Positions 6,483 to 11,671 of a stretch of DNA of 11,671 nucleotides are shown here, piece after piece. The first letter of the stretch is position 1. Every line of letters begins with the position of its first letter. The DNA comes from Anaerolineales bacterium UBA2029. GTDB taxonomy: Bacteria > Chloroflexota > Anaerolineae > Aggregatilineales > Aggregatilineaceae. The translations under genes were made by a program, and so were the position numbers. The notes beneath the pieces were generated by a model that saw nothing but the letters and a program-made list of their open reading frames with translations, ran no database searches and was not told the origin of the DNA. The DNA lies in NCBI GenBank assembly GCA_002332795.1, contig DDBP01000317.1, forward strand, positions 1 to 11,671, written 5' to 3'.

Positions 6483-6491
6483 TGTTAAAAT
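6483..6491 (+). promoter_or_regulatory. Extended -10 promoter candidate for the YihY/BrkB gene
   Basis: TGTTAAAAT matches the extended -10 pattern, with TAAAAT five of six to TATAAT. No clear -35 is seen. Transcription would begin near 6498, which rules out the in-frame GTG at 6482 and supports ATG 6554. The 80-bp divergent region also holds a palindrome, CTCCTCAGGAG (6492-6502). A weak minus-strand promoter candidate for the operon lies there too: TATGCT at 6530-6525 with TTGGTA 18 bases upstream. Confidence 0.4.
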
Positions 6492-6553
6492 CTCCTCAGG
6501 AGGAGCCGCCAAGACACCTCAACAAGCATAACGAACTGGGGCGTGAATTACCA

Positions 6554-7498
6554 ATGACCACCCCAACTGCCACCACCCGACCGTTGCCGGGCCGCCGGGC
6601 GCGACCGTTGCGCTTCTATCAGCGCTGGTGGATTCTGGCCAACACCATGACCGACGGCCTGCTGCAACATCTGTGGTGGGCCATTGATCGCTTCTCCAAG
6701 CACGGCCCGCGCGAGTCGGCAGCGCTGGCCTACTATGCCACTTTCTCGCTATTCCCGCTGCTGATCCTGCTGATCATCGTCATCGGCACCTGGCTGGGAC
6801 CTGCCGCCGCCCGTAATCAGATAGACGGCGTGCTGCGAGTCTTTCTGCCCGCTTCTACGGCCAACTTTCTGCAGGACAGCATCGCCGAGACGCTCAATCA
6901 GCGCGGTTCGTTCGGCGCGGTCGCTGGTATCTCGCTGCTGTGGTCGTCGCTGGGGTTTTTCTCCAGCCTGTCGTCGGCGCTCAGCCGCACTTTCCGCGAC
7001 GAAAAGGGCTACAACACCTGGAGCGGGCGGCTGATCGGGCTGGGGATGATGGTGGCGCTGGGCGTACTGCTGGCGGCTTCGCTGGCAACCACGCTCGTCT
7101 TCAATCTGCTCGACCTGATCATCTTCGGCTCGCTGTCGTGGCTGACGGCTACCTCGCTGGTGGTGCCCTTCAGCCTCAGCGTGGCGATCTTCGCTTTCCT
7201 GTACCGCTTCATCCCCCGCCGACGGGTGCGCTGGGATGCCATCTGGGTGGCGGCGTTGCTGGGTGGCAGCGCCTGGGAAATTGCCAAGCGCCTGTTCACC
7301 TGGTACCTGGACAACCTGGCCTCCTATAGCCTGGTGTACGGCTCGGTCGCCACGATGATCGTGTTGATGTTCTGGGTCTACCTGACCGGCATCATCATCC
7401 TGCTGGGCGGCGAGGTGTGCGTGGCGCTCGACGACTGGATGAGCAAGCGCTCGGTGCACAGCCCGGAACTTTCCAGCGCCGACCGTGGGGAAGACTGA
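6554..7498 (+). CDS. YihY/BrkB family (UPF0761) inner membrane protein
   Basis: A 314-residue multi-pass membrane protein. Family marks are ESAALAYYATFSLFPLLI (54-71), the segment with LSSALSRTFRDEKGYNTW (139-156), RRRVRWDAIWVAALLGGSAWEIAK (222-245), and YGSVATMIVLMFWVYLTGIIILLGGEV (262-288). About six membrane segments lie near 60-82, 120-145, 160-190, 197-220, 227-245 and 262-290. Members were once called ribonuclease BN by mistake; their real role is unclear, possibly transport or envelope integrity. The N-terminus is basic and cytoplasmic. ATG 6554 is preferred to GTG 6482, which overlaps the predicted -10; only a weak GGGG-like SD is present. It is a single-gene unit flanked by the divergent HAD operon and the ABC operon, and the short length is normal for the family. 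Confidence 0.9.
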   Translation: MTTPTATTRPLPGRRARPLRFYQRWWILANTMTDGLLQHLWWAIDRFSKHGPRESAALAYYATFSLFPLLILLIIVIGTWLGPAAARNQIDGVLRVFLPASTANFLQDSIAETLNQRGSFGAVAGISLLWSSLGFFSSLSSALSRTFRDEKGYNTWSGRLIGLGMMVALGVLLAASLATTLVFNLLDLIIFGSLSWLTATSLVVPFSLSVAIFAFLYRFIPRRRVRWDAIWVAALLGGSAWEIAKRLFTWYLDNLASYSLVYGSVATMIVLMFWVYLTGIIILLGGEVCVALDDWMSKRSVHSPELSSADRGED

Positions 7499-7560
7499 GC
7501 CGACGCGCCTGGCTGCTCCATGCCTGGTTCGAAGCCAGACAGAAAATCAAGAAATATAGT

Positions 7561-7577
7561 AGACTGCCTGACAGTCT
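7561..7577 (+). terminator. Weak hairpin after the BrkB gene; possible terminator or operator
   Basis: AGACTG-CCTGA-CAGTCT is a perfect 6-bp inverted repeat with a 5-base loop. A TC-rich stretch follows with five Ts at 7587-7591. The stem is short and the T-run is about nine bases away, so termination would be weak. It lies about 30 bases upstream of the -35 of the transporter operon and could equally be a repressor site. The surrounding DNA (about 7540-7610) is clearly more AT-rich than its neighbours. Confidence 0.3.
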
Positions 7578-7605
7578 TGTGTGCTCTTTTTGTGCAATTA
7601 CGCTT

Positions 7606-7635
7606 TTGACAACCGGTTTGCGGACGCGGTACGCT
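7606..7635 (+). promoter_or_regulatory. Sigma-70-like promoter of the nucleoside ABC transporter operon
   Basis: A perfect -35 TTGACA (7606-7611), an 18-base spacer, and a weak -10 TACGCT (7630-7635). Transcription would begin near 7642, just after the upstream ATG at 7640, which favours ATG 7679 as the true start and leaves a leader of about 36 bases. No purine-riboswitch core is visible in the 180-bp gap. Confidence 0.45.
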
Positions 7636-7678
7636 TGAAATGCCTGACCGCACGCCAGAAACACTTATTGAGCCGACC

Positions 7679-9142
7679 ATGCGCGTTGAACTGAGGAATA
7701 TTAACAAGTCATTCGGCCCGATCCGCGCCAACCAGGATATTTCGCTGACCTTCGAAGGGGGGCGCATCTACGCCATCCTGGGCGAGAACGGCGCGGGCAA
7801 GAGCACCCTCATGAAGATCATGTCCGGCTATCAGTCCGCCGACAGCGGGATGATCCTGGTGGACGATCAGCCGGTCGAGTTACACGCTCCCACCGACGCC
7901 ATCGCTCATGGCATCGGCATGCTCTACCAGGACCCGCTCGACTTCCCGCCCTTCACCGTCCTGGAGAATTTCGTCGCTGGCAGGCCAGGGGGCTTCTTGC
8001 CCGATCTGGAAAGCGCGCGCCGCGCCTTCCTGGAACTGGTCGGGCGCTTCGGCTTCGCGCTCGACCCCGATGCCTATGTGGATATGCTCACCATCGGCGA
8101 GCGGCAGCAGCTTGAGATTCTGCGCCTGCTGTCGCTCAACGTGCGCGTGCTGGTGCTGGACGAGCCGACGACTGGCATCAGCGCGGAGCAGAAGAACGCG
8201 CTGTTCAGTGTGCTGAAGTCGCTGGCCCGCGACGAGGGCATGACCATCATCCTGGTGTCGCACAAGCTCGAAGACGTGATCGAGCTGTGCGATCACGCCT
8301 TTGTGCTGCGGCGCGGACGACTGGTGGGCGAAAAAGAAGTGCCGTGCCCCATCAGTGACCTGGTGGAGCTGATGTTCGGCAAGGTGATCGAGCGGCAGGA
8401 GCGAGTCGCTGTGCCCGCCGGACCGCCGGTGCTCATCGTCCAGGACCTGTGCCTGGCCTGCCATCGGCTGACGGTCGAACGGTTGTCGCTGGAGGTGCGC
8501 GCGGGCGAGGTGATCGGGCTGGCCGGACTGGATGGCAGCGGGCAGGCCGAGTTCATCCGCGCCTGCACGGGTCTCTATCCGCCGGAAAGCGGGGTGATCC
8601 GTATCAACGGGCGCGACATGACACACGCTCCCTATCACGCTTTTCGCCAGGCAGGAGTCGCCTTTCTGCCCGCCGGACGCCTGGAAGAAGGGCTGATTCA
8701 CGGCATGACCCTCACACAGCATTTCGCCTTGACCTTGCCCGGCAAGGCCCCCTGGGTCAACTGGATACGTGCCCGCCAGGTGACGGACGAGCGCATCCGC
8801 CGTTTCAACGTCAAGGGGCGGCCTGGCAGCCCCGTGCAGACGCTCTCCGGCGGCAATCAGCAACGCTTCGCCCTGTCGCTGTTGCCAGAGCAACTGAAGC
8901 TGCTGTTGCTGGAGCACCCGACGCGCGGCCTGGACGTGGAGAGCGCCAACTACATCTGGGAACAACTGCTGGCCCGTCGCGCTGAGGGCACGGCCATCGT
9001 CTTCATCTCCGCCGAACTGGACGAGATCGTCACCTACAGCGATCGCATCCTGGTCTTCTTCGGCGGACGGGTGACTCTGGTGGACGATCCGGCGCACATG
9101 ACGGCCAGCCGGCTGGGTGAACTCATTGGCGGGAGGGTGTGA
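7679..9142 (+). CDS. Nucleoside-type (BMP family) ABC importer, double ATP-binding protein
   Basis: Fused two-domain ATPase (487 residues) that powers import through the two downstream permeases, as in NupO/YufO and RbsA-like systems. Domain 1 is canonical: Walker A GENGAGKST (35-43), Q-loop Gln84, signature LTIGERQQLE, Walker B LVLDEP (158-163), and His195 in LVSHKLEDV. Domain 2 is degenerate in the way of this family: P-loop GLAGLDGSGQ (280-289) lacks the Lys, signature LSGGNQQ (389-395) is intact, Walker B reads LLLLEHPTRGLD, and the switch His is Ala445 in FISAELDE. ATG 7679 is preferred because the protein then starts MRVELRNINKSFG, the usual family beginning, and lies downstream of the predicted promoter. 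ATG 7640 would add 13 residues and has no SD. The stop is followed at once by permease 1. Confidence 0.9.
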   Translation: MRVELRNINKSFGPIRANQDISLTFEGGRIYAILGENGAGKSTLMKIMSGYQSADSGMILVDDQPVELHAPTDAIAHGIGMLYQDPLDFPPFTVLENFVAGRPGGFLPDLESARRAFLELVGRFGFALDPDAYVDMLTIGERQQLEILRLLSLNVRVLVLDEPTTGISAEQKNALFSVLKSLARDEGMTIILVSHKLEDVIELCDHAFVLRRGRLVGEKEVPCPISDLVELMFGKVIERQERVAVPAGPPVLIVQDLCLACHRLTVERLSLEVRAGEVIGLAGLDGSGQAEFIRACTGLYPPESGVIRINGRDMTHAPYHAFRQAGVAFLPAGRLEEGLIHGMTLTQHFALTLPGKAPWVNWIRARQVTDERIRRFNVKGRPGSPVQTLSGGNQQRFALSLLPEQLKLLLLEHPTRGLDVESANYIWEQLLARRAEGTAIVFISAELDEIVTYSDRILVFFGGRVTLVDDPAHMTASRLGELIGGRV

Positions 9143-9144
9143 GC

Positions 9145-10341
9145 ATGGCTTCGACGGCCCGGCAACGGGTGTCGCCCGTCCCTGGCTGGCGGGCAGAAAT
9201 GCTGTGGCGCGCAGCGCTGGACCTGCTGCCAGCGGCGCTGGCTCCCCTGGTGGGCATCGTCGTCGCGTTGCTGATCATCGTGCTGATCCTGGAATGGCAG
9301 GGAGCCGATCCGCAGGTAGCCTGGCGCTACGTCTATGAGGGCACGCTGGAATCGGCGGCCAAACGCGCCGACCTGGTGGCCTTCTGGATGCCGCTGGCGA
9401 TCACCTCCTTTGGTCTGGTGCTCACCTATACCGCCGGTCTGTGGAACATTGGCGTCGAAGGGCAATTGATCATGGGGGCCATTGGCGCTACCTGGGCCGT
9501 GCGACTCTTTGCCGAGAGCAAGAACCCGCCGTTGGGCCTGGCCATGGGGCGTGATGGCATTCTGACGGCGTGCTTCGTCTTCGCCGCTGTCGCCGGGGCG
9601 CTGTGGGCGACGCTGGCCGCGCTGCTCAAGACGCGCGGCGGCGTCAACGAAATCTTCGGCGGCGTGGCGCTCAACTTCATCGCGCAGACGTTCAACATGT
9701 ACCTGATCTCCAACGGCGGCCCCTGGCAACCGCCTGGCAGCCGTGCGACAGAGACAGCGCGCTTCCCGGAGATCGCGCGCCTGCCGGTATTCGAGGAGTA
9801 TCGCCGGCTCAGCCCGACGACGATCTACCTGACGATCGCCGCCTTCGTCGTGGTCTTCCTGATCATGTATGTCTCGCATTGGGGGTTGCAATTGCGCGCG
9901 CAGGGTAAGAATCGCAAGTCGGCTTTCTTGCTGGGCGTGCGCACCGAACGCAACACGGTGCTGGCGATGGCCCTGTGCGGCGCGATGGCCGGGCTGGCCG
10001 GGGCCTTCCGCGTGCTGGCCCCCGACGTGATCAAGCTGACGGCGACGCCGTCGGGCGGGATGGGTTTCCTGGCGATTCTGGTGGTGCTGCTGGCGTCTGT
10101 GTCGCTGGTGCTCACGCCGTTTGTCTCGTTTGTGTTCGCCGTGCTCTCCAAGGGCGGGCAGCGTCTGGAGAGCGGTTTTCAGTGGGACTACGGGCTGACG
10201 CTCGACCGGTCGCTGGTGCGGGTGTTGCAGAGCACGGTCGTGTTGATGGTGGTGTTGGCCTTCGGGGTGCGCAACCGCTTCTTCCCGCCGCGCAGCGCGC
10301 AGCCGGAGGCTGAGGATGAAGAAGAAGTTGACCGAACCTGA
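9145..10341 (+). CDS. BMP-type nucleoside ABC transporter permease 1 (NupP/YufP-like)
   Basis: A 398-residue membrane permease of the BPD_transp_2 family (branched-chain amino acid/ribose/nucleoside class). Key segments: a first membrane helix at about 30-50; FGLVLTYTAGLWNIGVEGQLIMGAIGA (89-115), the family's GLFNIGxEGQ block; KTRGGVNEIFGGVALNFIA (162-180); and GAMAGLAGAFRVL with GMGFLAILVVLLA (279-317). A large loop at about 185-225 (SNGGPWQPPGS) is also typical of these permeases. The tail is very acidic (PEAEDEEEVDRT). ATG 9145 is chosen because GGAGG lies 8 bases upstream; GTG 9139 would have only 2 bases of spacing. The gap to the ATPase stop is 2 bp. It pairs with the permease at 10620; ligand specificity cannot be read from the sequence. 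Confidence 0.88.
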   Translation: MASTARQRVSPVPGWRAEMLWRAALDLLPAALAPLVGIVVALLIIVLILEWQGADPQVAWRYVYEGTLESAAKRADLVAFWMPLAITSFGLVLTYTAGLWNIGVEGQLIMGAIGATWAVRLFAESKNPPLGLAMGRDGILTACFVFAAVAGALWATLAALLKTRGGVNEIFGGVALNFIAQTFNMYLISNGGPWQPPGSRATETARFPEIARLPVFEEYRRLSPTTIYLTIAAFVVVFLIMYVSHWGLQLRAQGKNRKSAFLLGVRTERNTVLAMALCGAMAGLAGAFRVLAPDVIKLTATPSGGMGFLAILVVLLASVSLVLTPFVSFVFAVLSKGGQRLESGFQWDYGLTLDRSLVRVLQSTVVLMVVLAFGVRNRFFPPRSAQPEAEDEEEVDRT

Positions 10342-10346
10342 GAGCT

Positions 10347-10598
10347 ATGCCTGCAGTACGTTGGGAATACCTCACCGTCTATCTATCTGGCGCACTCGAC
10401 TTTCCGGAGGCCGTAGGCCGGGCTGAGCAACTGATCTGGGCGGGCAAGTCGCTCACCCAACAACTGAACGAACATGCCGCGCAGGGCTGGGAGATCATAG
10501 ACTTGCGCTGGCTTTCGGAACTGGAGATGATGGTCACTTTTCGCCGCCCCCGGCCCTCTGCGCCGCGCACGCGCTCGGGCTCCCGGAGCGGTGGTTGA
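10347..10598 (+). CDS. Small DUF4177-like protein encoded between the two permeases
   Basis: An 83-residue soluble protein. The opening WEYLTVYLS (6-14), the central LTQQLNEHAAQGWEIIDLRW (36-55), and the ending EMMVTFRRP (60-68) match the layout of DUF4177 proteins: an aromatic first strand, a helix ending in L-N-x-x-x-x-x-G-W-E, and a last strand ending F-x-R-P. The tail (69-83) is Arg/Ser-rich and disordered. ATG 10347 begins 5 bases after the permease 1 stop with a weak GAG SD, and the next permease starts 21 bases after its stop. It is therefore surely co-transcribed with the transporter. It has no membrane segment and no known catalytic motif. DUF4177 has no settled function; a regulatory or accessory role with the transporter is inference. 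Replacement by a larger shadow frame is unlikely, since the family pattern is clear. Confidence 0.8.
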   Translation: MPAVRWEYLTVYLSGALDFPEAVGRAEQLIWAGKSLTQQLNEHAAQGWEIIDLRWLSELEMMVTFRRPRPSAPRTRSGSRSGG

Positions 10599-10619
10599 AA
10601 GTAGCTGAACGAGGCGACG

Positions 10620-11588
10620 ATGACCGGTTTGGAAAGCACTCTCCGCGGGATCGTCCGCGCGGCGGCCCCCATTGTCATCGCCGGGCAGGGCGAACTGATC
10701 ACCGAACGCTCCGGCGTGATCAACCTGTCGCTGGACGGGACGATCATGCTTTCGGCCATGACCGCGCATGTGATCGTGCGCGAGACGGGCAGTCTGCCGC
10801 AGGCGGTATTGGCCGCCATGCTCGTCGGCGCGGCGGTGGCGTTCATTGTGGTCTTCTCCAGCATCGGCCTGCGGCTCAATCAGGTGGCGGTGGGATTTGT
10901 GCTCACCATCCTGTGCGCCGACTTGGCCATTTTCCTGGGCAAGCCACATTTCAATCAGCCGGGCAAGGAAATCCCGCACATGCCGATCCCCCTGCTGAGC
11001 GATATTCCGCTGCTGGGGCCGGTGCTGTTCGATCACAACCCGCTGATCTACTTCAGCCTGCTGCTGACCGTGCTGGTGTGGTTCTACATCTACCGCACGC
11101 GCCCCGGCCTGACGCTGCGCAGCATCGGCGAGCAGCCCGAAGCGGCCTTCGTGCGCGGCACGCCGGTCAACCGGTTGCGCTATGTCTATACCCTGGTGGG
11201 CGGGGCGTTGGTGGGGCTGGCCGGAGCGACCTACTCTCTGTCGGTCAAGCTGGGCTGGAAGGAAGACCTCAGCGGCGAGGGCTGGATCGCACTGGCGATT
11301 GTCATCTTCGGGCTGTGGATTCCCTGGCGTGTGGCGCTGGGCGCTTATCTGATCGTCGGTCTGCGCTCGATCGCCATTGATCTGCAGGACAACAAGGTGA
11401 TTGACCTGCCCGCGCAGATTGTCAACATGCTGCCCTGGTTCCTGATGATCCTGACCCTGCTGCTGGCGACCAGCGGTGTGCTGACGCGCCTGGATCGCTA
11501 CACGCCGGAGCGCTTCCGCCCCTACGTGCGGCGCTTCACGCGGGCGGCTCCGCCCCGCGCCCTGGGCACGACGTTCGAGAAACACTGA
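10620..11588 (+). CDS. BMP-type nucleoside ABC transporter permease 2 (NupQ/YufQ-like)
   Basis: A 322-residue permease of the same superfamily as permease 1 and its expected partner. Diagnostic segments are LITERSGVINLSLDGTIMLSA (26-46), corresponding to the family's LSERSGVVNIGLEG block; GLTLRSIGEQPEAAFVRGT (163-181), the cytoplasmic loop that contacts the ATPase; LVGGALVGLAGATYSL (192-207); and GEGWIALAIVIFGLWIPWRVALGAYLIVGLRSI (219-251). About eight membrane helices fit the usual YufQ size. ATG 10620 has GAGG 5 bases upstream. The segment FLGKPHFNQPGKEIPH (105-120) is an external loop. No terminator follows in the next 80 bases, so the operon probably runs on. Confidence 0.9.
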   Translation: MTGLESTLRGIVRAAAPIVIAGQGELITERSGVINLSLDGTIMLSAMTAHVIVRETGSLPQAVLAAMLVGAAVAFIVVFSSIGLRLNQVAVGFVLTILCADLAIFLGKPHFNQPGKEIPHMPIPLLSDIPLLGPVLFDHNPLIYFSLLLTVLVWFYIYRTRPGLTLRSIGEQPEAAFVRGTPVNRLRYVYTLVGGALVGLAGATYSLSVKLGWKEDLSGEGWIALAIVIFGLWIPWRVALGAYLIVGLRSIAIDLQDNKVIDLPAQIVNMLPWFLMILTLLLATSGVLTRLDRYTPERFRPYVRRFTRAAPPRALGTTFEKH

Positions 11589-11652
11589 GAAGCCCGGTCT
11601 TGCTAACGCGCCTGGAGTACGTGTTCAGGGGTGGACGGCTCTTGAGCGCATC

Positions 11653-11671
11653 ATGAACAGGAAGCTGTCCT
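11653..11671 (+). CDS. Possible start of a lipoprotein gene (BMP substrate-binding protein?), cut by the window edge
   Basis: ATG 11653 opens MNRKLS, a basic start typical of signal peptides, 64 bases after permease 2 with no terminator between. The transporter lacks its binding lipoprotein inside the window, so this is a likely place for it. Only six codons are visible and the SD (TTGAGC) is weak; the call is inference. Confidence 0.3.

Noticed and set aside
5118..6488. A 456-codon open frame on the plus strand, antisense to the alpha/beta hydrolase and HAD genes
   Set aside because: Its protein is rich in His, Gln, Arg and Val with no domain, the usual look of a GC-rich antisense shadow. 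The minus strand here has complete, recognisable enzymes.
7524..7538. CTGG-TTCGAAG-CCAG, resembling a tRNA T-arm
   Set aside because: No acceptor, anticodon arm or CCA end can be built around it. It is an isolated small hairpin in the gap after the BrkB gene.
7499..7678. Possible purine riboswitch before the nucleoside transporter
   Set aside because: The conserved purine-aptamer core and three-way junction are absent. Only a weak hairpin and a promoter are seen.
7880..9097. A 405-codon minus-strand open frame opposite the ATPase
   Set aside because: Same antisense artefact. The plus-strand frame carries Walker and signature motifs throughout.
10383..11585. A 400-codon minus-strand open frame opposite the second permease
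   Set aside because: Composition is that of a shadow (Gln/Arg/His-rich, no motif), while the plus strand encodes clear permease blocks.

Overview
The window is GC-rich, densely coded bacterial DNA with 11 complete or nearly complete genes, one small gene inside a transporter operon, and a probable gene start cut off at the right edge. The protein set suggests Chloroflexota, most likely the Anaerolineae: a sortase with a long proline-rich cytoplasmic extension and a TPTP linker, a small tail-anchored protein beside it, a FabL-type enoyl reductase, a soluble-domain-rich NarL-type histidine kinase, and a BMP-type nucleoside ABC transporter. That assignment is inferred from protein style only; there is no rRNA or other marker gene here.

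Layout. (1) Bases 2-1810, plus strand: the 3' part of a membrane-anchored GAF/HisKA_3 sensor kinase. It converges on the next block at a hairpin terminator. (2) Bases 1841-3294, minus strand: a sortase followed by a 92-residue tail-anchored protein, with an extended -10 promoter and repeated G-rich elements upstream of the sortase. (3) Bases 3465-6473, minus strand: a tightly packed four-gene operon read as HAD hydrolase, alpha/beta hydrolase, ConA-like beta-sandwich protein, then FabL-like reductase. Junctions are 3 bp, a 4-bp GTGA overlap and 13 bp. (4) Bases 6554-7498, plus strand: a divergent YihY/BrkB membrane protein. (5) Bases 7679-11588 and beyond, plus strand: an operon for a nucleoside-type ABC importer (fused double ATPase, permease 1, small DUF4177-like protein, permease 2). 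It probably continues into a lipoprotein whose ATG is at 11653.

How the genes may work together. The ATPase and two permeases form the membrane part of a BMP/NupNOPQ-type importer for nucleosides or similar ligands. The binding lipoprotein is not upstream and may be the cut-off gene at the right edge. The four-gene minus operon looks like small-molecule or lipid metabolism (FabL is a fatty-acid synthesis enzyme family), but no joint pathway can be read from the sequence. The sortase implies covalent handling of surface proteins, but no substrate with an LPXTG-like tail lies in the window.

I found no CRISPR array, transposase, integrase, tRNA, rRNA or phage gene. No stretch over 300 bases lacks a gene. 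The window is mostly ordinary chromosomal content. The most unusual points are the small ORF between the permeases, the unassigned ConA-like protein in the FabL operon, and the repeat and dyad structures around the sortase and the 92-residue gene.
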